Source of the DNA: Spongilla lacustris | Taxonomy: Eukaryota > Porifera > Demospongiae > Spongillida > Spongillidae | DNA length: 64,000 bases | Direction: 5' to 3' | Assembly (NCBI GenBank): GCA_949361645.1 | Contig: OX442430.1 | Location: 8,009,542 to 8,073,541 of the forward strand | Shown here: positions 11,941-24,700 of the stretch, piece by piece | Numbering within the stretch: position 1 is the stretch's first letter | How the letters are laid out: each line of letters begins with the position of its first letter | Notes under the pieces: model-generated | What the model was told of the DNA's origin: nothing | The model's input: only the letters and a program-made list of their open reading frames with translations | Database searches by the model: none | Translations under genes and position numbers: made by a program

Positions 11941-14900
11941 ATGTATGTATGTATGTATGTATGTATGTATGTATGTATGTATTTATGTATGTATGTATGT
12001 ATGTATGTATGTATGTATGTATGTATGTATGTATGTATGTATGTATGTATGTATGTATGTATGGTTGTGAGGGTATGATGTTGCATTGCTCATATATGTG
12101 GGTGCTCAGACCATACAACTAAAGGTCACCTTTGACACTTAGGGTCACAGTACGTGTCACCACGCCCCCAGGGCTGGCGGCTATGCACGTGTACACACCC
12201 CCATCCTGGGGGGTCACGTGGAGCACAGTAAGGTTTCCATAGGGGTCCACCGTTTGTTTCCCTGGCAACGGCAGGAAGAGGTTGTTGAAGTACCAGGTGA
12301 TGGTGGGAGGGGGGTTGCTGGAGGCGGGGCAGGGGAGGGAGACACTGGTGGTCCCCTCCACCGTCTTGACCTCACTCAGTGAAGGCAAGAACACTGGAGC
12401 AACTGAAAGGGTTCAACTTATAATGTCAGCACAAAAGCTGCCCCCCTGGGGGGGGGGGGGGGGGAGGGCAGTAATCCCCCCCCCCCCCCCCCCGTACCAC
12501 TTCCTGTACCCTGTACCGCTTCCTGTACCCTATGGTACCAGTTCCTATACCCTATGGTACCAGTTCCTATACCCTATGGTACCACTTCCTGTACCCTATG
12601 GTACCACTTCCTGTATCCTATGGTACCACTTCCTGTACCCTATGGTACCACTTCCTGTACCCTATGGTACCACTTCCTGTACCCTATGGTATCACTTCCT
12701 GTACCCTATGGTACCACTTCCTGTACATTGCCAATGTAATCTATGGCAATGTACAGGAAGTGGTACCATAGGGTACAGGAAGTGGTACCATAGGGTACAG
12801 GGTACTTTCCCCCACTTGCTAGGTGCTGATTCAATCTCCAGCATCAATATTCAATTGACATAGGTAGAGGGGGGGTGGGGGGTGGGGGGTGGGGGGAGGC
12901 AGATATTAATATTTGTGACTATATGTAGCTCAATACTACTGGGTGTCCTACTGTCATCAGAAGTATAGTGCCAAGTATTTGAACACAGTAGTACAATCAT
13001 GTCTAACATTTTGCATCTTTAATAACCCGAAGATTTAGTATTGACTTGATATCAGTGGCCATATAATCATGATTCAGTGGTTACATTTCAATGTCTGTAC
13101 CTTGTATGATACTAGCTCCCGTTAATTAATTAGTTCACACTTTTAATCTAACATCTGTAGCTCATTCTTATGTAATTACCTTATTTTCCATTGTTAGGAT
13201 TCATAATCAAATAATTGGCAGGGAGCCTTCACAAATGATGTTAGACCACTCCCCCTCCCCACCCCCTATTATAGACCACTCGTCATGCATTATCCAACAA
13301 CTAATGCATGCCCCTCCTCCCCATCCAGCGTGATGTCATATGACTTACTGTACACGTTAATGTAGGCCTGGGGACTGGTGACCACGCCCACAGGCGAGGA
13401 GAGGTTGCAGTAGTAGTACCCCATGTCCAGCACAGAGGCTCTCAGGATCACCAGATACTCACTGCTGATCACCGTGCCACTGGAGGGCTGAACCTGGGTT
13501 GCCATGGAGATAGTACTATTGACTTTCCACCACGTGACAGCAGGAAGGGGAAGCCCCGCCCCCGAGCACTGCAGCTGAGCAGGTGCTGTTTCGGCCACAC
13601 CCACTGATAATGGGGATTGTGTGAAATATGGCCTCTCTGTGTAGTTGGAGCAAAACAGTGAAGTGGGGGCAGGGGAACAATGGGAACAACGGGATCAAGG
13701 GGACACACAAGACTTACAGGGGAACATGAGGACACACAGGGGAACATGGGGACACACAAAGCTTACAGGGAACATGGGGACACACAAGGGAACATGGGGA
13801 CACACAAGGCTTACAGGGGAACATGGGAACACACAGGGGAACATGGGGACACAGGGGAACATGGGGACACACAGGGGAACATGGGGACACAGGGGAACAT
13901 GGGGACACACAGGGGAACATGGGGACACAGGGTAACAAAGGCTTACTGAGCACTTGAAGGGAGATGGTATAGCTGTCCATCTCGTTATAACTGTTGGAGG
14001 CCACACAAGTGTATACACCTGTGTCCTCTATGGTTGCCATGGAGATGACTAGAGCCCCAGGGTAGCCAAGAGGTCCAACCTTGTAACGTCTGGATGATTG
14101 AATCATGACTCCGCCCATGTACCATGTGACTTGAGGGGGCGGGGCACCAGTGGCATTGCAGAAGAGCCACGCGGTCTGTCCAAGTAGACAAGAGACAACT
14201 GGGACTGGGCACTCCTTCACGATCAATGGTGGATCTTTATGTGATGAGGTGATGTGTGTGGAGGTGATGTGTGTGGAGGTGATGTGTAGGTCTTCACGCT
14301 ATCAGCTTTGCCATTAACTACCAGTACTTATAATCAGGAGAACAGAACAATCATATGTATACTTCTGTGCCTGCTCTATTGCCCTTTTCCCTCCTTCCCC
14401 TCTCCCCTCCTTTCCCCTCCCTCACCTCTCCCCTCCTTCCCCCTCCCTCTCCCCTCTTCCCCCTCCCTTACTTTGAATAGAAATATCATATTCAATATTA
14501 AAGCTGGCCCCTCCCCCTTGGGCGTGGCAGGTGTAACGTCCTCCCATTGGTTCAACGAACACAAGGGAGTTGCTGCTGGTGACAAAGGCATCAGAGGGAA
14601 TAGGTGTAGGCCCACTCCAGGTGATGCTGACAGAGACATTCACTGGAGCCACCACCACACATGGTAGAACAAGGTACTGTTTGACAAAGGCATCAATTGA
14701 CTTCATGCTTATGGTAATCTGCGCCGGCGGCTGGAGGGCAGCTATTAGAAATACGAGAACAGTAATGGTCACATGACAGTCACATGTAGGTCACATGACA
14801 GTCATATTGTAAGAGTGTACATGCCTAGATGCACGTGCATCGATACTTAATGATATAGAGGGAATTGGACCACATATGTGGGATGAGATGCATGAGGGTG

Positions 14901-17900
14901 TGGTCACATTGCATGCATCTCCTCCTGGGGACCAGGTAGCTCCTCCCCACACAGTGTAGTGTACTTTTACTATTTGAGTGTTTATAATCATCCCCCATCA
15001 GCATATCATCTGAGTCATGTGGACTTGACCCCCTTTTGCAAACTATTCATATATAGATAGTTTGCCAGTTTATAAGTGCTTAAAAGCCATTACTATTTAA
15101 CTAACACACAAGAAACAACATACAAATATACAATGCCGTCAACCAGTAAGGAAGGACTATGAACAAAGGTCCATTTTCTGACAGCAGTGCTCTTGCACAG
15201 GTATTAGTATTTTAGCATACCAGCAAAACACCATAAGGTCATGTGATGGTCACATGATGGTCACATGACATCACCTACCCACAATGTCTACAAGAGTGGA
15301 CTTGACATCAGAGCCATAGGGATTGGAGGCCACACAAGTGTAATTCCCTCCCACCTCTGTTCCAATCACCATCACACCACCAATGATGTTCTGAGACGTT
15401 AGGAACGTGCGTGTCATGTTAGCGGATTGAACAACTCGTGGAGAATAGTAGGTATCCACGGGGTTACTAGGGGACAGAGGGGCACCATTGTACAGCCACT
15501 GGATGGACGGGGGAGGAGACCCAAAGGCATCACAGACAAAGTCCCCAACGCTGGAGGTGTTGAGGGAGATGTACTGGGGACTGGAGCATGGGCCATGGAG
15601 GAACCTGGTGATGGTGGGAGGGGCTGGAGGGAGGAAGGGGAGGAGTGAATTGGAGGGGGAGGGGCTAGCAGTGGATAACTAACCAATCACTGTTACTCTT
15701 CTCATCAGCACTGTAGCTCCGCCCACAGCACACTGGTACAATCCACCATCACTGAGGGATGTGTTGCTCACAAGAAGTGTCGAGTTAGCAGTGATGGTGT
15801 ATTTTGGTGAGGCTTGTAAAACATTCTTTTGGAACATCCAGGTGACAGGAAGTGGCACAGGAAGTGGTCGGATGACACAGGGGACCTGAGCAGTGGTGCC
15901 AACATAGGCAGCTATGGAGGAGATGTTGTTCTCTGACACCACATCTAGCACCATGGTAAGGGGTCAGAGGTCAAACAAGTGGTTAACACCCTCCTCCCCC
16001 TCCCCACCTCACCCAGCACAGTGACATAGACACTTGAGGAAACACTGAGGCTGCCAGAGCTTGCACAGCAGTAGTACATACCGGAATCTTTAACCCCTAC
16101 GTTTGCAATCCTCAGGCTCGTATCATTCGATGTCACCCTGGTGTCATTGGGGTTAAACGTAAAACCATTCACAGACCAATGGACCTTTGGGGGCGGGGCT
16201 CCGGAGGCATTGCAGAACAGCAGGAGTGTTGCTGATTGGTTGAGGACCACATAGGGTGGAGTAGCCATGGCAACACTTGGTGGCCCTGGGGGGGAGGTGC
16301 CTGCAACCTGTGTGTGTTGGGACAGAGGTGCGGACTCACTGCATATGTCCTGTGGCTTCAGCTGGAGGAGGGGACGGCCCAGGAGGTGGGCGGGGTAGGT
16401 ACACAGGGGTCCGGCCACTCCCTTCTTCACCAACCATCCGTACAGCCACACAGCATCACAGTCGCACACAAATTGGTTCATCTGGAGAGAGCTGACATGG
16501 GTGGATACGTAAACATACAAAGGGGTGTGGTCACTAACATGTTAAGAGAGGAAGTGGGTGTGGCTGACTAGTGCTCACATGGTGTGTATGGATGGGAGAG
16601 ATACAAAGGCTGCCTGGGCAACGTGCATCAGACCATTGTCATCGAGGTTCCTATGGAGATGGTAAACAATGAAACGTAAAGCTGAACACAAAATGCACCC
16701 CACACATGACACACACACACACACACACACACAGCACACCACACACACAGCACACACACAATACACCACACACATGACACACATACAACACACCACACAC
16801 ATGACACACACACACACACCACACACACACACACCACACACACACTTACAGGACTTGCAAAGAAGGAAGGTTGGTAAAGGCAGCTGTCTGTATGCTCTGA
16901 ATGTAGCTGCCATTAAGTATTCTATGAAAGAAGACTTAGAGACACAGAGATGTCTGCAGTAACAAAAGGACTTACAAGGTCTGCAGTTTGGGCAGTCCAC
17001 TGAAGGCATTAGGAGGGAGTGTCCCTAGCCTGTTATCACTGAGGTCACTGTGAGGAGGGGAGGTACCCACCCATTATTGAGGGAGGAGCGTATTGGAGGA
17101 GGAGGGAGAGTAGTAGGGAGAAGGGAGGTATTGGTGATGAAGGAAGGGGGAGGGAGGAGGGTATTAGGGAGGAGGTATTGGTGATGAATGGAGGGGGAGG
17201 GAGGAGGGTATTAGGGAGGATGTATTCATCTTGAGACTTAACATGTAATAGGCACTGCTCAGAGGGCTGAACACTCCACCAGCAAAGCTCTTCAGGTGCA
17301 TGTTGTGTGCATCCCTGGTAAGGGTCAGAGGGAGGAAGATGTGAGGACCTCCTGCCCCCCCAGGGGGGACCTACACACTCACAGCTCCAACAGTGACCCC
17401 AGCCCTGCCAACGCTCCAGCCGCCAGCTCCCTGATGTTGTTATCATAAATGAACCTTTGCGGGACAGTTGTACAATTTAGATCGCCATCATCCCGCAAAG
17501 GAAATCTCACAGTGCCTGTAACGAGGTGAGATCGCTGAACGATCCAGGTTCTATCTCCGCTATGAGGTTGTCATGGAGCTGTCTGCAGGCGAGAACGGCT
17601 AGCTAGTCGCACGTACATTAGCAGAGGAATAATGCGATAGCTTACGTACAAGAAAACGAGCATGCTAAGTCCGGCCAGGTCCGACTTGCGTACCTTCCCA
17701 ATATAGTTATAACTGAGATCCCTGTAAGGGCGGGAGAGATGTGCTCGTGTGCGTTATCAATGGCCTCACCGCGCTACGCCGTAACTGACAGATGAGTGGT
17801 GTTGACGGGGATGAATCCCGGAATGGACGTGATCTCCCCGTAGCTGCAATCGACCGTGTACGTGTAGCCGTCCGGATCAATATTGTCATAGCAGTTGCAG

Positions 17901-17995
17901 AGGTCTGGACAATAGACCTGGCTGTGCGCCAGTAGTACCAGCCGAGACCATATGAGAACCAAACACACGGTCCCAGCACGCAGCTCCGGCTCCAT
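9113..17995 (-). CDS. LRR-immunoglobulin extracellular/receptor protein, 3' end missing
   Basis: The start at 17995 (MEPELRAGTV...) opens a hydrophobic signal peptide ending near HSQ, then a cysteine-rich LRR N-cap (CPDLCNCYD). Six roughly 70-bp exons each give one leucine-rich repeat (about 17722-17650, 17587-17517, 17455-17385, 17046-16978, 16922-16853 and 16648-16580, e.g. DLSYNYIGKVRKSDLAGL). The exon near 16495-16015 holds the LRR C-cap (NQFVCDCDAVWL) and the first Ig domain. Ten more Ig domains follow, roughly one per exon, near 15950, 15625, 14740, 14235, 13640, 12400, 11195, 10440, 9755 and 9410. Each shows the paired Ig cysteines, the W of strand C and usually a YxC motif. The last exon ends at a GTAAGT donor near 9113 and the gene runs left into the minisatellite. 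The LRR-LRRCT-Ig order is that of peroxidasin and LRIG-type proteins, but 11 Ig domains is more than peroxidasin has, and the C-terminal domain that would decide (peroxidase, transmembrane or kinase) is not visible. Confidence 0.85.
10442..10735. repeat. GGA/GGGGA purine array in an Ig-gene intron
   Basis: About 290 bp of gga, gggga and ggga units on + (CCT/CCCCT on the coding minus strand). It ends directly at the acceptor of the Ig exon starting near 10437, so it forms a greatly extended polypyrimidine tract. Runs of three or more Gs make G-quadruplexes possible on +. Confidence 0.9.
11217..12063. repeat. (TGTA)n / (TG)n microsatellite
   Basis: About 850 bp of tatg tetranucleotides interleaved with three pure tg blocks (about 11515-11555, 11660-11695 and 11860-11925). 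The spacing and order of the blocks suggest internal segmental duplication. It lies in the intron between two Ig exons of the minus-strand LRR-Ig gene, about 20 bp from the downstream acceptor. Long open frames here ([16 protein letters not shown]) are artefacts of the repeat. Confidence 0.95.
12448..12800. repeat. G-run/C-run pair plus 20-bp KpnI-type repeat that turns back on itself
   Basis: A run of about 17 Gs (from 12448) and a run of about 18 Cs (12476-12493) are followed by a 20-bp tandem repeat, ggtaccacttcctgtaccct, of about ten copies to about 12730. The sequence then reverses through a hairpin (gtacattgcc ... ggcaatgtac) into inverted copies of the same repeat (12752-12800). Each unit carries the palindrome GGTACC. 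It lies in the intron upstream of the Ig exon at about 12400 of the minus-strand gene. Confidence 0.88.
13735..13935. repeat. ~20-bp minisatellite (ggggacacacaggggaacat)
   Basis: Imperfect tandem copies of ggggacacacaggggaacat, some with an inserted agcttac or lacking aca, fill most of a short intron between two Ig exons of the LRR-Ig gene. Confidence 0.9.
16700..16845. repeat. CA-rich microsatellite
   Basis: Compound acac/accacac array in an intron between LRR exons of the LRR-Ig gene. On the coding strand it begins a few bases after a donor (TGTAAGTGTGTG). Confidence 0.9.
17085..17225. repeat. GGA-rich duplicated intron segment
   Basis: Two or more copies of a ~55-bp segment (attggtgatgaaggaaggggg... 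and attggtgatgaatggaggggg...) rich in gga on +, pyrimidine-rich on the coding strand, within an intron between LRR exons. Confidence 0.75.
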
Positions 17996-18128
17996 TCTTT
18001 TGCCGGCTCAATGCTCCCGCTGCGCGCTGAAGAGCTGGGCACGAGGTTATGTCATCATCATTATTATATTACATCACAACGCCACACCCCCGTTCCGTCC
18101 CCACCCCACTCCTAAAAATAGGACGACG
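17996..18128. promoter_or_regulatory. Likely bidirectional promoter: LRR-Ig gene / SPRYD3
   Basis: Only 133 bp separate the divergent start codons of the LRR-Ig gene (minus, 17995) and the SPRYD3-like gene (plus, 18129). Both promoters and 5' leaders must lie here or overlap the genes. No TATA box in a convincing position was recognised. Confidence 0.6.
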
Positions 18129-19448
18129 ATGATGGAGGAAGGCTTGGTGAAAGTGGACTTGCGGAGGCGCCTGAAATGCGCTCCTAGCATAACAGTGAGC
18201 GGGGACGTCATCTCATCCAGTGGCGGGCCGCTTTTCCTGGTCAAGTTTGCCGACCCGCTCAGCCCTCTCCTTAACTACTTCGAATACGTCATCGAGAACA
18301 TAGGCAAGGAGTCGGCCATCGGGATAGGAGTAGGGGAGAGGGATTACTCCATGAGCGCCATGCCCGGGTGGAACCCGAATAGTTGCGGCTACCACGCTGA
18401 TGACGGAAAGCTGTTCCTCGAGGCTGGCCGCGGTACGGAGTTCGCTTCGACGTGTACGACCGGAGACAGCATGGGGTGCGGAGTGGATTTCGACTGTGAG
18501 CAGGCGGAGGCGGGAAGCGTGAGCGTCTTCTTCACCAAGAACGGCCAGCAGGTCGGCAGAGTCGTGAAGTTGAAGAGGCCGGACCAGGGGTTGTACCCTA
18601 TGATAGGGCTTCACAGCGGAGGGGAGCAGGTGCGCTATCTGGGACACAGCAGGAGGGATATGGGTACCTTGGCACAGCTCATGGAGCTGGGAGAGACGCA
18701 AGTGTGGCTCCGGTCCAACGGGACCCGATTCCTAGATGATGGGCTCACTTTGGAATACGCGGGAAACGAGGGCGCGGGGCAAGCAGACGTAGGTATCGCG
18801 CAATCTAGATACTGTCTGAGCGCGGCCCAACACTACTTTGAGATAGAAATCCTGAACAAAGGAGAAGAAGGGCATATATTTATTGGTGCCGGCATGTGCA
18901 CGCACCCTCTTCACTTGTACCCAGGTCAGGACGAACGAAGCGTCGGATACCTCGCCAGCGACGGATGCCTGTATAAGGGCTCCAAGGAGGAGGGCGTGGC
19001 CTTTGGACCCATATGCACGGTAGGAGACAGAATGGGGTGTGGCCTGAAGTTCGCTGGTGATAACGAATCAGAGGCTACCGGTAATGAGATCGGTCCGTCT
19101 GGAGACTCGGAATCGGACGGTGAGGACAACGAGCAGGAGGAACTGAAACCAGATCCGTTTAGGTTTGGCGATGAACTTTTAAGGAGAGCACGACTTGTTC
19201 AACAGCTGAGGAAACACTATGTGTTAAGAAAACCTCTGAAAGGTGTGCCCCATAGAAGACCACACCCACCAGACAGGAAGGCCTCTGATGTCACTAGTGA
19301 CAGGACGTGTGTGGTGTTCTTCACAAAGAACGATGAGGTGGTGGGAGAAACTAAAGTGAACTTGCCCAGGGGCGGGTTGTACCCGCTGGTAGCCATGACA
19401 ACAAGAGGAGAACAGGTGCGTGTGAATTTCCATCCACTCACAGGTTAA
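18129..19448 (+). CDS. SPRY domain-containing protein 3 (SPRYD3-like), intronless
   Basis: A single open frame of 439 residues, close to the ~442 of vertebrate SPRYD3. Two SPRY/B30.2-type domains are visible: residues about 30-185 (YFEYVIENIG, ERDYSMSAMPGW, GDSMGCGVDFD, VFFTKNGQQVG) and about 200-435, the latter interrupted by an acidic insert (ESDGEDNEQEE) before the final VVFFTKNDEVVGETKV strand. The start was chosen at the MMEEG pair because upstream residues in the same frame are low-complexity leader. SPRY domains bind proteins; the role of SPRYD3 is poorly known. The lack of introns contrasts with most neighbours. Confidence 0.9.
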   Translation: MMEEGLVKVDLRRRLKCAPSITVSGDVISSSGGPLFLVKFADPLSPLLNYFEYVIENIGKESAIGIGVGERDYSMSAMPGWNPNSCGYHADDGKLFLEAGRGTEFASTCTTGDSMGCGVDFDCEQAEAGSVSVFFTKNGQQVGRVVKLKRPDQGLYPMIGLHSGGEQVRYLGHSRRDMGTLAQLMELGETQVWLRSNGTRFLDDGLTLEYAGNEGAGQADVGIAQSRYCLSAAQHYFEIEILNKGEEGHIFIGAGMCTHPLHLYPGQDERSVGYLASDGCLYKGSKEEGVAFGPICTVGDRMGCGLKFAGDNESEATGNEIGPSGDSESDGEDNEQEELKPDPFRFGDELLRRARLVQQLRKHYVLRKPLKGVPHRRPHPPDRKASDVTSDRTCVVFFTKNDEVVGETKVNLPRGGLYPLVAMTTRGEQVRVNFHPLTG

Positions 19449-19906
19449 TCTCAGCAAGCATAGTATTTAGAAATTGTTCCATTTTTAAAACTTTATTTTA
19501 TTTATAGTGTCACTGTTTCAAGAGATAATAGTTGGTTTGACACATGTCAATACTCCATCAGTACTGGTCACATGATCAACTACTGGTCACATGATCGATC
19601 AGCTATGAATACACTGTAGTTTCAAATTAATAATCAGGCCCAAGTCGACCATCCTTGGAGACTTCTATGGCAGGCTCAATCTCCATCTAGTGAGGGCCAA
19701 TGCCACTGCCATACTCACCAGATGTGTTTTGCATTAACTATAGGCAGTTTATGATAGTGTATCGTTATTAAATATTATAATTATAAAAATAATTATATAT
19801 TTAAATGAAAATTTTAAAATCAATTCCAGCGAATCAAAAAAATATATTGATTTAAAAAGTTAATTTGTGGAATTAGTCAGTTGATTTAGGCAGCTAACCA
19901 GCTGCC
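19449..19906. other. Intergenic, AT-rich, between convergent genes
   Basis: About 460 bp between the stops of SPRYD3 (+) and the SAM gene (-). It is AT-rich with runs such as aattataattataaaaat near 19780, and presumably contains both 3' UTRs. No gene or structured element was recognised. Confidence 0.7.
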
Positions 19907-21416
<1,510 letters not shown>

Positions 21417-21712
21417 TTGCTGCAGGCAGTAGTACAGTGAATCTTTGGAACCCCCCGCAACCGGATATGATGAGCTGTTTAGGCACGCCCCCTATAAACA
21501 TTTGCAATTTCGAGTGACATCATTTAATTCGCGACAAGTGCCTAGTACTAGCTAGGTGGTGTGTCAGCCGCGCAAAGGTAAGTAGTATTTGACACCTGAA
21601 GGTAGCATGGTGCGCGTGTTCATACGGACAGAGTCAGTGTTTGTTTGCATGGCCGTATGTCAGTTACCCAAACTTAACAGTCAGTGTCCTGCAGACATTC
21701 CCAGCTATACAA
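21417..21712. promoter_or_regulatory. Likely bidirectional promoter: SAM gene / p190RhoGAP
   Basis: 296 bp between divergent start codons (21416 minus, 21713 plus). A possible 5' leader exon/intron exists for the plus gene: gtaagt at about 21580 could be a donor and ctgcag near 21690 an acceptor before the ATG. Confidence 0.55.
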
Positions 21713-24700
21713 ATGGCAGCCAAAGGCCCCAAGCCGTTTCAGATAGCCGTGTGTGGGCTCACCTCTTCCGTGTACATGCATCGCAGCCAACAGGGGCAAG
21801 GGGCCGGGAAGTCGCTCCTATGCAACCGCTTTGTGCGGCCTAACTTCGACGACCTTTTGCACAACCATCCAAGCGTCCTGAACCACTCGGACTACGGGGG
21901 AACCGTGGTCAACAATACACATTTCCTGTACTGGGGCGAGAAGTGTGTCGGTATGGACAACGGGGAAGAGGTTAAAATACAGGTTAGCACAGTGTTAGCC
22001 GGGAGGGCGGATGGGGCGGGAAAGTGACAGCCTGCTGCCTGTTGCGGTATTGTTATGTGTTGCAGATCATTGAACATACGGAGTTCATTGATGACGCCAC
22101 GCTAAAGCCCTTCTCCAACCCGAAGCCATACTACAAACGGTGCGCCCAACTGAAGATACAGAGCGGCGGGAAGGTGGCGTACATCCACCCGGACCAGCTG
22201 TCCTTACCGGAGAACTTCAAGGAGGCCGGCGGGTTCCCGGATAAGTTCCTTGTAGACGGCTTCTTGGTATGCGTGGACGTCTCGTGCGAGAACACAGAAA
22301 TGGAAGCGGAATTCGTGGATAACCTCCTGACTAGCTTCGCGGCGTTGAAGAAACCGTTGGTTGTGGCCTTCACAAAGTTTGACATAGCCAAACCCAACAG
22401 CCTGCAAGCTATGCAGGAAGTGCTGTCGAATATGAAGAAGGCTCCGCCCACCGTGGAGGTCTCAGCCCTCAAAGGTGTCAATGTGGACCTTCCATTCCTC
22501 CTCCTGGCCCACCTCATCGACAGCAAGAAGTCAGGCAGTCGCCTGGTCACCTATGCAGTTGCCAAGCAACACTATGACGATCGCATCTCCTCCAGTGAGC
22601 GTTCCTTCCAAGAGCTCCTGGACAGGGAGCTGACAGACTTTGCACTGCCCCTGGAGCCAGCTCTGGCCAAGTTTAGCAACACGCCAGAGTACAGGCTGGT
22701 GGTGGAGCTGTGTGGGTCCAAACGTGCGAGCAAGCTGGTGCAGGCCAAGCTGAACTATGCCAAGAAGATACAGGTCCAGAGGCTGATGGAGGACTTCCTG
22801 GGCCGCATACAGCGACTGCTGCCTGAGCTCCTCCCAGACCTCGAGCTGGAGGCCACACCCGACAGGTGTAGGGAGAAGCTGAGGCAGCTAGGGAGCTTCT
22901 CGACCTACTTCTGCGAGGAGAAGAACTGGGAGGAAAATGTCCCCTTCCTGGCTAGGGCCACGCCCCTCATCCCCTTTGGCCTACTAAGCGAGAGCAGGGC
23001 CACGGATCTGATCAAAGCACACATCGATAAGACCCTCCTTGTCAAAAGGCAGAAGCTAGCCTATGACAAGCTGAGGTCAACACTAGCATCAGCACAGCAG
23101 CTGAGGCCAGGTATGAGATCACCTCCATCATACCTTGTATGGATTGTGTGTTAATAAGTATCCCCTGGGCCATTAAAACTTTCATGTATGAGACCCCATC
23201 ATCCCAATTGTCCTAGTATGGATTGTGTGTTTGGTGATAATAATTATTCTCTTCATCACCCTTGGCCCCCCTCCACTTCCCCCTCCACCTCCCCCTCTTC
23301 TTTGGCCCCCCTCCACTTCCCCCTCTTCCTTGGCCCCCCTCCACTTCCCCCTCTTCCTTGGCCCCCCTCCACTTCCCCCTCTTCTCCACTTCCCCCTCTT
23401 CCTTGGCCCCCCTCCACTTCCCTAGGTACAGATATGGACGTGCTGTTCAAGACCCTAGGTGTGGAGCAGGAGGCTTGTCTGCAGACCAGGGAGGTATTGT
23501 CACAGCTGTACCGCGAAAAGATGACTGAGGTGGAGGGGGAGTGTATTAAAGACTTTGAGGAGCTCTTATTAGAGCGCACTGATCTCTTTGTCCCTGGAGA
23601 GGATACAACCCCTGATATCGTGAATGAGAAACTGAAGGTATGGGAATGGGCCTATTAAACTGAAGGTATGAGAATGGGCCTATTAAACTGTTGGGCCTAT
23701 TAAACTGAAGGTTTAAACTGATGGGCCTATTAAACTGAAGGTATGGGAATGGGCCTATTAAACTGATGGACCTATTAAACTGAAGGTATGGGAATGGGCC
23801 TATTAAACTGATAGGCCTATTAAACTGAAGGTATGGGAATGGGCCTATTAAACTGAAGGTACAGGGTATGCCCATTCAATTTGGCATTGTGTAAACCCAT
23901 ACTGTTACAGGAAGTGAATTAATGTGGGCATGATGGGAAATGCACAAGTTGTAAGATAACAGCTTGAAATTGGACATGTACACGTAACAATAGCTCCCTG
24001 CATGTACTGATCAGGTGTGTGGTGTGGGTGCAGTGGTGATGGAGAGCATATCATGATCGTGTGCACCCTCACTCCTTCCCATCCCTTCCTCCCTCTTCCC
24101 CATCCCTTCCTCCCTCTTCCCCATCCTTCCTCCCTCTTTCCCTCAGGACTGCCCCTCCTTCCAGAGGTTTGAGTTTCAACCCAAGGCCAGGCAGTCCATT
24201 CTTGTCAAGTTCATCAGCCATCTGGAGTTTGTTGACAAAGGGCCTTACAGCAAATCTCACCTGACCCCCTTCTTGGAGGGATCCAATCTCAGGTCAGTTA
24301 TGTGCCTTACACACATTAATACAATTGAGATTTGTTTCTTTCCCATCCATCCCCTCTCCCTCCCCTCCCCTCTCCCTCTCCTCCCCTCCCCTCTCCTCTC
24401 CCTCCCCTCCCTCTCCTCTCCCTCCTCCCTCCTCTCCTCCCCTCCCCTCTCCTCTCCCTCCCCTCCCCTCTCCTCTCCCTCCTCCCTCTCCTCTCCCTCC
24501 TCCCCTCTCCTCTCCTCCTCCCTCTCTCTCTCCCTCCCCTCTCCTCTCCCTCCTCCCCTCTCCTCTCCCTCCCCTCCCCTCTCCTCTCCCTCCTCCCCTC
24601 TCCTCTCCCTCTGCCCTCTCTCCCTCCTCCCCTCCCTTCTCCCCTCTCCCTCCCTCCCTCCTCCCTCCCCCTCCTTCCTCCATGCAGCAAAGATGTCTTG

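Noticed and set aside
11128..12122. Open frames HTYIHTYI / MYVCMYVC on both strands
   Set aside because: Translations of a TATG/TG microsatellite in an intron of the LRR-Ig gene.
9113..17995. Assignment as peroxidasin
   Set aside because: The N-terminal order fits, but at least 11 Ig domains and no visible peroxidase domain make the name unsafe.
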